Assembly: GCA_963763575.1 (NCBI GenBank)
Contig: CAVXPD010000016.1
Span: 20,911-84,910 of the forward strand
Reading direction: 5' to 3'
DNA length: 64,000 nt
Source: Bog-473 sp963763575
Lineage (GTDB): Bacteria; Actinomycetota; Acidimicrobiia; Acidimicrobiales; RAAP-2
Below are positions 8,339-16,743 of this stretch, piece by piece (position 1 is the stretch's first letter; every line of letters begins with the position of its first letter). The translations under genes and the position numbers were made by a program. The notes beneath the pieces are model-generated. The model was not told where the DNA came from and made no database searches. It saw only the letters and a list, made by a program, of their open reading frames with translations.

Positions 8339-9604
8339 CCTCTACGAGCCCGCGGAAGAGGAGATGCTCGAGCTCCTCGTTCCCCTCCTTTTGGACGAGG
8401 ACGTCGTCCCGTCCGAACAGGGCCTGCACGCGCTCCGAGTGGCGCTCGACGTGAAGTTCGGGGCAGAACACCGAGCAGAACACCGAGCAGAAGCAGATGA
8501 CGAGGCTGCCGTGGTTCCATTGCGTCGACGTGTCACCCGCGTGGTGACTGGTGTCGCGGCTGCTGTCGTCGTGCTGGCCCTCGTGCTCGCCTGGTACGGC
8601 TGGCATCAGGCACCCGGGCCGTCCAACCGCACGAAGCTCGAGGACGCCACCGCGGCACTCCGCACCGACTTGCGGAACGGGAGCCCCCCGACGCGTATCG
8701 TTCGGGACGTCACCAGCCTCGCCGGTGCGATGGCCACCCTTCCCACGAGCCAGCGGACCGACATGACCACCGCGCCCAATCAATTGATCGCGTCCGCCTG
8801 CACCCGGTTAGCAGGATCCTCCGGGGCATCCCAGACGCCATCGACGTCGCTGCCGCCGGTCTGCCACCAGGACGGGCTTGCTCAGGCCCCAGTCTCCTCG
8901 ACCTCGCCCGCTGGAGCGGTCTCCGGTGCCGAAGCAACTGCGCAGGCGAGCGTGACACCGGATCAGGGGCCGGTGGGCCCATGGTCGGGCACGAATGGAC
9001 GGGGTCACGCTGGACCCTCACAGGCGAGTCTGCTTGCCGACACCACCACCCCGTCGTCGGGAATTCCGGATCCTCTCGCACCCCCTCAGTCCGGTCAGTC
9101 CGGTCAGCTGGGTCAGACCGATCAGTCCGGTCAGCTGGGTCAGACCGATCAATCCGGTCAGCTCGGGTCAGACCGATCAGATCCGGTCAGACCGATCAGT
9201 CGGGTCAGACCGATCAGTCGGGTCAGACCGATCAGTCGGGTCAGACCGATCAGTCGGGTCAGACCGATCAGTCGGGTCAGACCGATCAGTCCGGTCAGTC
9301 GGATCAGCCAAATCAGCCCGATCAGTCCGGTCAGTCGGATCAGACCGATCAATCCGGTCAGTCGGATCAGCCAAATCAGCCCGGTCAGCCTGATCAGTCC
9401 GGTCAGTCGGATCAGACCGATCAATCCGGTCAGTCGGATCAGCCAAATCAGCCCGGTCAGTCCGATCTATCCGACACACCGGCGCCGCCAAATTCGACGC
9501 CAACGCAGACTGGGTCGCCCACCGACGCTGGTGCGTCAAGCCCGCCCGCCGCTCCGTCCGCCCAATCCGCAGCGCCTCAGGGTACGGGCATCGCGTCGTC
9601 CTAG
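8331..9604 (+). CDS. putative membrane anti-sigma partner with repeat-rich exported domain (frame break inside)
   Basis: Starts at ATG 8331, overlapping the sigma gene. An acidic cytosolic part (residues about 1-65: EEEMLELLVPLLLDEDV) precedes one membrane segment (about 69-90, VVTGVAAAVVVLALVLAWYGW) and a Ser/Thr/Pro-rich exterior, the plan of a membrane anti-sigma factor, although no ZAS zinc motif is visible. The exterior enters SGQ(L/T)DQ-type repeats. Relative to the repeat unit there is an extra base near 9163-9165 and another at 9181, so the reading changes frame: the sensible repeat and its SDTPAPPNSTPTQTG tail continue in another frame to TAG 9602-9604. Read literally, the frame continues to 9677 with an arginine-rich tail. 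Function is inferred from position. Confidence 0.65.
9087..9466 (+). repeat. GGTCAG-based tandem repeat array
   Basis: The block is built from GGTCAG/GATCAG hexamers. Its core at 9188-9277 is five perfect copies of the 18-mer CAGACCGATCAGTCGGGT plus a variant sixth copy. A longer unit containing CAGTCGGATCAGCCAAATCAG recurs three times to the right. It encodes Gln/Ser/Gly/Asp-rich hexapeptides (SGQTDQ, SGQSDQ, PNQPGQ) likely to be disordered and extracellular. Confidence 0.9.
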
Positions 9605-10177
9605 ACCGCTACCAGCACCGATCCGGATTCGCCGCACGAGCTGCTGGCCCTCTCGGCGAGTTAGCCGAGCAGGGTAAGCACGGTGCCGACAACGCCCTGT
9701 TCAGACGACGTGTCGTGGCGGTTTCTCCACGGACTCATCCGAAGCGACGTCATCGGGGTCCTCCTCGGGATCACCGCACTCTCAGCGCTGAGCCAGAAGC
9801 ATTGCGGTAACGAGACGGTCCTCCGCAACGGCCTTTGGGGCTCGTTCGCGGACGTTTGGGACTTTCTGGTAACGACAGGCCTTTTCCGTCGATGTACGTA
9901 ACAAGGTGGTAGATCCGCGCACTTTCAGCACATCCTGGGGGACCCGGGAACCCCGGGGCATCCGGCCAACGGTCCGCGACCCAGCCGGGGGGGTACTGGC
10001 TGGGGCGCCGGATCCGGCGGTGCCCCGGGGCCCGGGGGGGCTCCCGGAGTTTCCTCGAGTTAACGGATCCAACCACGCGAGGCTCCGACACCCTTCGGGC
10101 ACCTCGAACTTCTCCCTTTGACGCAGGGCCGCTTGGCGGGCGGCCCTGCGTCTTGGGGCTAGGAGCGTGGACCTGGA
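9605..10177. other. intergenic region with no supported gene
   Basis: About 570 bases. A possible 72-codon GTG frame at 9683-9901 contains one hydrophobic stretch (VIGVLLGITALSALS) but has no convincing ribosome site or recognisable family, so it is not called. The right end holds the hairpin at 10121-10151. The remainder includes C/G-rich homopolymer-like sequence around 9980-10045. Confidence 0.4.
10121..10151. terminator. strong 12-bp hairpin, probable terminator
   Basis: ACGCAGGGCCGC and GCGGCCCTGCGT form a perfect 12-bp stem with a 7-nt loop, 27 nt beyond the stop codon of the ion channel gene, which is read leftward. No long T-run follows on either side, so termination may be hairpin-only. 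Confidence 0.5.
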
Positions 10178-10948
10178 TCAGTTGTCGGTGGAATGCCGGG
10201 CCATCTCGGCCGCCGACGCTTGCTCCCGATCCTCGCCCCACCGGCCGCGCGGCCTGTAGAGCGACACAAGCCGGGCCACCATGACCACGAGGAAGATCTG
10301 CCCCGCAAGCGCCTCGGTCACGGCATATGTCCGTGGCAGGCCGTTTGCGGGGGTCAGGTCCCCGTAGCCGACCGTGGCCATCGTGATGTAGCTGAAGTAC
10401 GCGAAATCTGCCGGTCCGTGATGGCCGGGTTGGGCGAAGAACGACGACCCTGACGCTAGCTGCAGGCCGTAGTCGGCATTGGCAAAGACGAGGCCAATCA
10501 GCACGTAGACGCAGAGCGCGCCCAGGATTGTCTGCTCCGTCACGCGCGTGTGATGCGCCACCCTCCACACGATGGCGACGAGGCTCGCCAGCACCTGGAG
10601 CGACACGAGAAGTATCACCGCTCCGTAGGCCTGATCGCCGCCGGCGACTGCCACGCCAAGAGCGGAGAGGAAGCCGACCACAACCGCAATGCGGACGACA
10701 TTGAGGACCCGTCTCGGCACCCGGGACGTGCGGAAAGCCACCAGCACCGTCAGACCGAGCCAGGCGGAGCTGACGACAAGCGCGGCGGTGCCTCGCCAGC
10801 CAGAGGTGAGGAGGACGTAGTCGCCTACCAGGAGGAGGAAGACGAGCCCGTACGAATCGGACCCGAAGGCGACCTCCCGCATCCTCTGCCACAGCGAGGG
10901 CGAACCGGCCGAGTCGTGATCGGTGATGACTGCGTCGTTGCTCTCCAT
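10178..10948 (-). CDS. voltage-independent-type potassium channel with TVGYGD filter
   Basis: A 256-residue membrane protein from ATG 10948; in-frame ATG 10987 and GTG 10996 are alternatives and none has a clear ribosome site. Four or more hydrophobic segments precede the pore loop, and the K+ selectivity filter TVGYGD is at residues 192-197 within YITMATVGYGDLTPA, followed by the last helix (LAGQIFLVVMVARLVSLY). The C-terminal tail is short and charged with no RCK domain. The first segments lack a regular arginine-rich S4. The FAYFSYITMATVGYGD layout is typical of the bacterial ion_trans_2 channel family that passes K+. Confidence 0.88.
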   Translation of the reverse strand: MESNDAVITDHDSAGSPSLWQRMREVAFGSDSYGLVFLLLVGDYVLLTSGWRGTAALVVSSAWLGLTVLVAFRTSRVPRRVLNVVRIAVVVGFLSALGVAVAGGDQAYGAVILLVSLQVLASLVAIVWRVAHHTRVTEQTILGALCVYVLIGLVFANADYGLQLASGSSFFAQPGHHGPADFAYFSYITMATVGYGDLTPANGLPRTYAVTEALAGQIFLVVMVARLVSLYRPRGRWGEDREQASAAEMARHSTDN

Positions 10949-11080
10949 GCAACCATGATGGTCAGATGAGCGGTCGGTGGCTGGCATTTCGTCCACAGCC
11001 AGGTCGCCGCCCCGTGAGCGCTCAGGTGTCAGGGCTTTGGAGGCCCAACGACGGACCCCTGAATCAACTGTCGATTGCGG

Positions 11081-11437
11081 TCAGGTTGGTTGCTTTGCCC
11101 ATCGACGTCGTCTCTGCGGCGGGAGCTCATGCGCAAACCGGATGCGTCCTGCCTTTGTGGAGGCGTACACGCGGAGGATCGGCCCTCCCGGCAAAGCCGG
11201 CGCGAGGTTGTCCAAGGTGACGTTGCCCGTCATCGACACGATCTGCACCAAGACGCCTTTCGGAACGATTACATCGATCTTTCCCGTCGTGGTCTGCAAG
11301 TGCAGGTCCACCTCACGGGCATCCCACGTCGCTTCGCAGAGATCGATCCGGACACTGCCCGTGTTCGTCTTGATGGTGATGTCGGTGCCCAGCTGCCAGC
11401 CGGCCCCCACGGCGATCTCTCGAGGCTCCGTCGACAC
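11081..11437 (-). CDS. small protein resembling the C-terminal beta domain of LiaF/DUF1707-type proteins
   Basis: 118 residues from a GTG at 11437. The alternating pattern KTNTGSVRIDL, then DLHLQTTTGKIDVIVPKGV, then VQIVSMTGNVTLDN matches the repetitive beta-strand domain shared by cell-wall stress proteins such as LiaF C-terminal and DUF4097-like domains. The frame is open a further 28 codons upstream (to TGA near 11524) without ATG, GTG or TTG, so the usual N-terminal SHOCT/DUF1707 and membrane parts are missing or eroded. It is divergent from the binding-protein gene. It could be a truncated gene. Confidence 0.5.
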   Translation of the reverse strand: MSTEPREIAVGAGWQLGTDITIKTNTGSVRIDLCEATWDAREVDLHLQTTTGKIDVIVPKGVLVQIVSMTGNVTLDNLAPALPGGPILRVYASTKAGRIRFAHELPPQRRRRWAKQPT

Positions 11438-11658
11438 GTCCCGATTCTTGCTCAGGCAATTCCTGGGCGGTCCCAGTGCCCAAGCGTTGGCCGGCCCTTC
11501 CTTCCTCCACCTGACCGCGGCTCACATCGTCGCGCGGCTACCGTTCGACGATCGTGGGGAGGGATCGGCTCGAGAGATGGTCACGCGCGGCTGTGCCCAC
11601 CCGCTGGGACCGTGGGCAATATCGGGGGCGTCGTCGGTCAGGTACCGCGGTTGCGGCA

Positions 11659-13089
11659 ATGAGAACGCTCGGGGGAGGACCGCCGCACCATGTACGCCGG
11701 GTGCTGGGTGCGACGGTGTTCGCTGCTCTGGCAGTCGCCTTGATATCCCCCGGGGTCGTCGGGGCGACAGACCCGGTCACCCAGGCCAGCACCAGCACGC
11801 GAGGTGTCACGGCCACCACCATCAACCTTGCTTTCCCGCTAGCCAACCTGGACGCGCTTGCGTCGACCTACGGGTTCGCCGGGGACGTCGAATACACCGA
11901 GCAAGCCAAGGCCATCCACCTCTTCGTCAACCAGATCAACGACAGCGGTGGGATCAACGGACGAAAGATCAACCCCATCATCTCGTCGTACAATCCCGCG
12001 AATGACGCCTCGATGCAGGCGCTCTGTGACGACTGGACCCAAGGCAACCCCGCGGTCTTCGCGGTGCTCGACGGGCTGGGGACTTACGAGGGGGCCGACC
12101 AGCTCTGTGTGACCCAGCAGGGACACACTCCCTTCCTCAGCCAATGGACAACGGTCTCCACCTTTACCCAAGAGGGTTCGCCCTACCTCTGGTGGACCGG
12201 ACCCGACGACGCCGCCCTTCTCCAAGCGATCGTGGCCTGGGGAAAGTCGCAGGGCACGATCGGAGGCACCGCAAAGTTGGGCGTGGTCGTCGGCGACCGG
12301 GCGAGCGATCAGACCGCGCTGCACCAATACCTCCTTCCCGACCTCCGGCGCGTGCACGTGACGCCCGTGGTCGAGACCATCCCCGCGCAGACCTCGGAAA
12401 GTGCCGCGACCTCCAGCGACTCCACCCTGGTCGTCGAAAAGCTACGCGAGGCGGACGTGACGTCGGTGATCCCCTTGATCCCGTTCAACGCGTTTCTCCC
12501 GATGCTGGTGGCACAGACGCAGCAGCAGTACTTTCCGAAGCTGCTGCTCTCCGACTACGAGAACTCCATTGAGTCCTCTCTCGGACTGCTCCAGACTCCC
12601 TTCGGCAAGGCGATCAACGGACAGGAAGGAGTCACTACCGAGACACTGGGAGGCATCGACGACCCGCGCCCGTACGCGCAGGGTGGCTACGACCCCGGCG
12701 TACGGAATTGTTGGAACGTCTGGCATAAGGCGTACCCGGAAATCCCCAAGGGGAACATGAACGACGATATTGAGGAGCAAGGACCGGTTCAGGGTTGGTG
12801 TCAAGAGATCCACCTCTTCGCCCAGGCGGCGAAGGCGGCCGGCAAGACCCTGAACCGACGGACCTTCGTCACCGCGATGTCGCAGATCAAGAACTTCCCG
12901 GGGGGGTACTCTCCCGTCCTGACCTACGGGCCCGACAAGTTCTACGGTCCGACCCAGTACCAGGTGGTCCGGCTCCACGTGAACTCTCCGCCGAGCAGCC
13001 AGTGTCGGAGACCACCACCCAGCATGCCGCCCCAAGCGGTCTGCTGGACGCCGGTCCAACCCTGGAAACCCCTGCCCGAAGGCGCATGA
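11659..13089 (+). CDS. ABC transporter solute-binding protein, branched-chain amino acid type
   Basis: A 476-residue secreted protein. ATG 11659 is chosen because it places a basic start (RTLGGGPPHHVRR) directly before a signal peptide (VLGATVFAALAVALISPGVVGA). The mature part follows the Peripla_BP_6 plan: ATTINLAFPLANL, INDSGGINGRKINPI, ALCDDWTQGNPAVFAVL, and an SDYENS region. Homologues feed hydrophobic or amide solutes to LIV-type importers; no permease or ATPase is nearby. The stop codon overlaps the next start as ATGA. The last 40 residues are proline-rich and unlike the family, so the natural C-terminus may have shifted. Confidence 0.85.
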   Translation: MRTLGGGPPHHVRRVLGATVFAALAVALISPGVVGATDPVTQASTSTRGVTATTINLAFPLANLDALASTYGFAGDVEYTEQAKAIHLFVNQINDSGGINGRKINPIISSYNPANDASMQALCDDWTQGNPAVFAVLDGLGTYEGADQLCVTQQGHTPFLSQWTTVSTFTQEGSPYLWWTGPDDAALLQAIVAWGKSQGTIGGTAKLGVVVGDRASDQTALHQYLLPDLRRVHVTPVVETIPAQTSESAATSSDSTLVVEKLREADVTSVIPLIPFNAFLPMLVAQTQQQYFPKLLLSDYENSIESSLGLLQTPFGKAINGQEGVTTETLGGIDDPRPYAQGGYDPGVRNCWNVWHKAYPEIPKGNMNDDIEEQGPVQGWCQEIHLFAQAAKAAGKTLNRRTFVTAMSQIKNFPGGYSPVLTYGPDKFYGPTQYQVVRLHVNSPPSSQCRRPPPSMPPQAVCWTPVQPWKPLPEGA

Positions 13090-14000
13090 CCCCCGTCGCC
13101 GGTGAGGGCCTCAAAGCGCAGTGGGAGACGGACGGGTGGTGCGTGCTGGAACGCTTCTTGCCCGACGGGGCGGTAGCGGCGGCGCGGGAGCAGCTCGAGT
13201 ACGTGTTCCCGACTGCGGAGGACTTCGCGGACGATCGCGAACCGGAGCGAAATGCGCCATTTCGCATCGACTCGCACGCCGTTATGCCGAGATTCCCCTT
13301 CGAGAATGCCGCGTTCAACGATCTGGTCCTGCACGACCGGCTGATCGACCTGGCGGAGGAATTCTTAGGTCTCACCGATCTTCGGCTGTACCAGGGCATG
13401 CTCAGCGCCAAGTACTCCGGCGGCGCCGAGTCCGACGACCAGCTCCTCCACGTCGACTACGGCAACCACACCTTGGTCGTCCCGCGAGCCGACTTGGGGT
13501 ACCAGCACCTCGAACTCTTCGTCTACCTCACCGACGTGTCCGCGGACACCGCGGCCACCCGCGTGGTCTCCAGGCGGCTGACCGGCGCCATCCCGGTCGA
13601 GCGGACGTACTTGAGCGTGACCGACTATCCCCATCTCTACGAGGCCGAAGTGCCGGCGGAGGGGACGGCGGGTTCGGTGCTCGCCTACCGGCCGGATGTC
13701 TTCCACCGGGGAGTCCGTATGACGGCACCGGCGTCGGCTCGCTTCATGCTCCACGTGTCATTCAAGCCGGCCAACACTGACTGGTTGGGCTCGCAGGCCT
13801 GGCCTGGGGCGGCCGAGGGTTTGGCGTGGCACCGTTTCGCGAACAGCGCCAACGTGCGGCAGCTCTGCGCCTTGGGTTTTCCGCCGCCTGGCCATCCCTA
13901 CTGGAACGACCAGACTCTGGCAGGAGTGGCGGCACGGTATCCCGGTCTCGACTTGAGCCCATGGCTCAGCCGGTGGCGGTCCCGACGACGGGTTGATTGA
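13086..14000 (+). CDS. phytanoyl-CoA dioxygenase (PhyH) family protein
   Basis: A 304-residue Fe(II)/2-oxoglutarate oxygenase, translationally coupled to the binding protein by a 4-nt ATGA overlap. The N-terminal WETDGWCVLERFL matches the PhyH entry segment. The metal HxD is in LLHVDYGNHTLVVPR and the distal histidine in YRPDVFHRGVRM. The C-terminal GHPYWNDQTLAGVAARYPGL is nearly shared with the PhyH gene at 16740-17627, so the two are paralogues. The family hydroxylates small molecules or acyl groups; the substrate is unknown. Confidence 0.88.
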   Translation: MTPVAGEGLKAQWETDGWCVLERFLPDGAVAAAREQLEYVFPTAEDFADDREPERNAPFRIDSHAVMPRFPFENAAFNDLVLHDRLIDLAEEFLGLTDLRLYQGMLSAKYSGGAESDDQLLHVDYGNHTLVVPRADLGYQHLELFVYLTDVSADTAATRVVSRRLTGAIPVERTYLSVTDYPHLYEAEVPAEGTAGSVLAYRPDVFHRGVRMTAPASARFMLHVSFKPANTDWLGSQAWPGAAEGLAWHRFANSANVRQLCALGFPPPGHPYWNDQTLAGVAARYPGLDLSPWLSRWRSRRRVD

Positions 14001-14239
14001 GGGCGGTGCCACCGGGCGAGCCGAGGTAGGTCGCGCCGGCAGAGTCATGGACAACTTCCCCCCCTCGACGCTCGGTGCTTGGTCGCAGAGGTGGATCGAT
14101 GGCGCGGGAACGGTTAGGACGTACAGTCCATTTCCCTGGGCGATGTCGCTATAGCCCCTTCACGGGCCGTCCCGGGCTGCAACCGAGAGTGGTAGTTCCG
14201 CCCGGTGGAGCACTCGAACGACGGTTAGCGTGTGACCTC

Positions 14240-15334
14240 GTGAGTCCCGTGGTTGTGCAGGGCCGACCCAAACGTGTGGTGGTGTGGGGCACTGGCTTCG
14301 TCGGTCGCATGGTGATCCCCGAGATCGTCAGGCACCCCGCGTTCGACATCGTTGGCGTCGGCGTGAGCGATCCTGACAAAGTCGGCCGTGACGTCGGCGA
14401 GATCTGTGGGATCGACCCGATTGGTCTGGCCGCGACCGACGACGTGGACGCCCTCGTGGCACTGACACCCGATGCGCTGGTGCACTACGGACCCACGGCG
14501 GCGCACGCGGGCGACAACATCGCGCTGATGGGCCGGTTCTTACGAGCCGGTATCGACGTGAGCTCGACGGCGATGACGCCCTGGGTCTGGCCCGCCATGG
14601 CGCTGAACCCGCCGGGCTGGATCGAGCCGATCACCGAGGCCTGCGCGGCCGGCGGCGCTTCGTGCTTCACGACCGGCATCGACCCCGGATTCGCCAACGA
14701 CCTGTTCCCTATGACTCTGATGGGGCTTTGCGGCGAGGTCCGTTCGGTCCGCGCCCTCGAGATCCTCGACTACATCAACTACGAGGGCGACTACGAGGAG
14801 GAGATGGGCATCGGGCGCTCGCCGAAGTTCACCCCCCTCCTCGAGCATCAGGACATCCTGGTCATGTCGTGGGGCGCCACCGTCCCCATGATCGCCCATG
14901 CGGTGGGCGTCGAGCTTGACCGGATCACCACGACGTGGGCGAAATGGGTGACGCCCACGCCCATCAAGACCGCCAAGGGCATCATCGAACCCGGACAGGT
15001 GGCGGCGATTCACTTCACCATCGACGGCCTCTTCAAGGGTCAACCGCGGATCAGCCTCGAGCACATCAACCGGATCGGGCCCGATTCGGCACCCGAGTGG
15101 CCCCACGGGACCGATGACGACGTGTACAGAGTCGAGATCGAGGGCTCACCTTCCATCCGGCAGGAGACTGCGTTTCGCTTCACGGACGGCTCGGGCCGCG
15201 ATGCGGCCGCCGCCGGGTGCCTCGCCACCGGGATGCGAGCGCTCAACGCGGTGCCGGCGGTGAACGACCTGCCGCCCGGCTGGGTGACGCCGCTGGACCT
15301 TCCGCTCATTCCTGGGATCGGCACCATCCGCTAA
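14240..15334 (+). CDS. NAD(P)-binding dehydrogenase of the DapB/2,4-diaminopentanoate dehydrogenase-like group
   Basis: 364 residues from GTG 14240; the frame continues upstream but conserved sequence begins with the nucleotide-binding RVVVWGTGFVGRMVIPEIV. Further signatures are DIVGVGVSDPDKVGRDVGEICG, ALVHYGPTAAHAGDN and TTGIDPGFANDLFPM. These are characteristic of actinobacterial proteins annotated dihydrodipicolinate-reductase-like, which reduce or oxidise imino/keto substrates with NAD(P)H. It is not the lysine pathway DapB by sequence pattern. It lies 239 nt downstream of the PhyH gene, and the cluster suggests small-molecule catabolism. Confidence 0.8.
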   Translation: MSPVVVQGRPKRVVVWGTGFVGRMVIPEIVRHPAFDIVGVGVSDPDKVGRDVGEICGIDPIGLAATDDVDALVALTPDALVHYGPTAAHAGDNIALMGRFLRAGIDVSSTAMTPWVWPAMALNPPGWIEPITEACAAGGASCFTTGIDPGFANDLFPMTLMGLCGEVRSVRALEILDYINYEGDYEEEMGIGRSPKFTPLLEHQDILVMSWGATVPMIAHAVGVELDRITTTWAKWVTPTPIKTAKGIIEPGQVAAIHFTIDGLFKGQPRISLEHINRIGPDSAPEWPHGTDDDVYRVEIEGSPSIRQETAFRFTDGSGRDAAAAGCLATGMRALNAVPAVNDLPPGWVTPLDLPLIPGIGTIR

Positions 15335-15380
15335 TGGCGCGGTGAGGTCTCGGGCCGAACTCAGGCGCACTTCGAGGGCT

Positions 15381-15812
15381 TCAGGCGTCGACGTCCCCCT
15401 GGTGTCCGCTCTCCTGGGAATTCAAAGCTACTTCTCGATCGCGAGAAGGCTTTCCGAGCGGATCAGGTGCGGAGGCCATGATCCGGGACGCTCGTTGGCG
15501 GGAGATGCGCATGATGCGTGCCGACTCGGACATAGAGAGCCCCTCCTCGGCCACGAAATGTCTGATGACCTCGGCGCGGAACGACTGGGACGACTGTTCG
15601 TAGCGTTCCAGAGCCAGACCGGCGGCCCGGCGCGATTCGGGACCCCCCGTCTCAGCCATCGTGCCGATGATCTCGAGGAGGGTCTCACCGGCGAGACGAC
15701 TCTGCCGCGCCGAGACGAGATACTCGACGATGTCCGCGAGGGCGGCCTGCGCCTCGGCGGCGGCAGTCTCGAGTGCATCGAGCGAGGCGACGAACCAATC
15801 GGTTTCCAACAA
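15381..15812 (-). CDS. small helix-turn-helix protein
   Basis: 143 residues from a TTG at 15812 supported by a GGAGGGCGG ribosome site 5 nt upstream. The N-terminal half is alanine-rich and helical (ALETAAAEAQAALADIVEYL), and the C-terminal part contains a helix-turn-helix-like segment, LSMSESARIMRISRQRASRIM, at about residues 91-111. Likely a small DNA-binding regulator; no family name recognised. It converges with the preceding dehydrogenase. Confidence 0.65.
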   Translation of the reverse strand: MLETDWFVASLDALETAAAEAQAALADIVEYLVSARQSRLAGETLLEIIGTMAETGGPESRRAAGLALERYEQSSQSFRAEVIRHFVAEEGLSMSESARIMRISRQRASRIMASAPDPLGKPSRDREVALNSQESGHQGDVDA

Positions 15813-16052
15813 CCCGCCCTCCGGTGGGATCGACTACAGCTTTCAGTTCCACCCCGGCATCTCGTAACCCTACTGCAAACATAGGTGGAGCAATCTGCCG
15901 AAAGAACGGTAGGGAGACCGGGTGAGAAGTGCTTCATCGACCGTCCGCAGCCGACCAGCGTCGGCACGATCGCGCTGCGGCCTTACGCGGAGCATCGTCG
16001 TCACTTTGCCGCCGTCGCCCGTAGGAGTGCCGTCCCAGCCGAAGCGGGGAAC

Positions 16053-16451
16053 TCAATCGACGGTCCTCGCAGGGCTCGTCCTGCGCCCGCCGAGGACATC
16101 AAGCAAGACCTGCGCACCGGAGATCTCGACCTCCCGGGTGGCAGTCACGAGCGTGACCGGCCTGGACTTGGACTCCGCTCGCAGTCGCGTAACGACCTCC
16201 CTCCCGGGAGATTTCTTGAGCTCCTCCCGGTAGCGCCGGGCGAACTCCGCGTACTTCTCGGCGTCGTGCCCGTACCAGCGCCGCAAGCCGTCGCTCGGGG
16301 CGACGTCCTTGGCCCATTCGTCGAGGTGGGCCTTCTCCTTGCTCACGCCACGCGGCCACAGACGGTCGACGAGCACCCGATACGAGCGGCCCCTCGACGC
16401 TTCGTCGTAGGCGCGCTGGATCTCGAAGCGGCGGCGCGGGCCGACCGTCAC
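16053..16451 (-). CDS. DUF488 family protein
   Basis: 132 residues, GTG start. The family core is clear: YRVLVDRLWPRGVSKEKA, then WAKDVAPSDGLRRWYGHD, then YAEFARRYREEL, then VTLVTATREVE. DUF488 (YeaO-like) proteins are small cytosolic proteins of unknown function that often sit near redox or stress genes. Its GTG overlaps the stop of the ORF above as GTGA, the last of three such overlaps leading down from the PhyH gene. Confidence 0.85.
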   Translation of the reverse strand: MTVGPRRRFEIQRAYDEASRGRSYRVLVDRLWPRGVSKEKAHLDEWAKDVAPSDGLRRWYGHDAEKYAEFARRYREELKKSPGREVVTRLRAESKSRPVTLVTATREVEISGAQVLLDVLGGRRTSPARTVD

Positions 16452-16585
16452 GCGGGGCCCAGGACATGGGTGACGCGCCGGCGCAGGAGCGCCTCGGCCT
16501 CGCGTTGCAACGCGTCCAGGACGTCGGCGGCGCAGCGAACGGCGTTGACGGACGCGGCCGACTGTTCGCAGAGGGCGGAGCTCAC
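16448..16585 (-). CDS. 45-residue ORF coupled by GTGA overlaps (or 3' half of a frameshifted gene)
   Basis: GTG at 16585 overlaps the stop of the preceding ORF, and its own TGA (16450-16448) overlaps the DUF488 start. The product (VSSALCEQSAASVNAVRC, then ALQREAEALLRRRVTHVLG) is helix-like with no family recognised. The same frame is open upstream of the GTG (QLRDLDHFDGA), so it may instead be the C-terminal half of one gene whose first half is the ORF at 16582-16743, split by a single base. Confidence 0.4.
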   Translation of the reverse strand: MSSALCEQSAASVNAVRCAADVLDALQREAEALLRRRVTHVLGPA

Positions 16586-16743
16586 TGCGCCGTCGAAGTG
16601 ATCGAGGTCCCGCAGCTGCGCGGGTCGGCCCGTCCCTCGTCGATGTGGTCCTCGATCTCGGCCTGTCGCCCTTGCCAGGAGTCCGGGTGCGGTGTGCGGC
16701 GTGTACGAACGTCTACCGGCTCGGTGAACCGGGTGCGGATCAC
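16582..16743 (-). CDS. 53-residue ORF overlapping PhyH stop (or 5' half of a frameshifted gene)
   Basis: GTG at 16743 overlaps the PhyH stop codon by 4 nt. The product begins MIRTRFTEPVDVRTRR and contains the polar helix GRQAEIEDHIDEGRADP. After about residue 41 its composition degrades, while the +1 frame becomes more protein-like, so a single-base frameshift joining it to 16448-16585 is plausible. The combined product would be about 98 residues. Family unknown. Confidence 0.38.
   Translation of the reverse strand: MIRTRFTEPVDVRTRRTPHPDSWQGRQAEIEDHIDEGRADPRSCGTSITSTAQ

Noticed and set aside
9683..9901. 72-codon GTG frame with a hydrophobic segment
   Set aside because: Weak start context, no family pattern, and it lies in an otherwise unstructured gap, so not called.
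9896..9912. ACGTAACAAGGTGG, resembling the end of 16S rRNA
   Set aside because: The match is only about a dozen bases and the flanks do not continue as rRNA.
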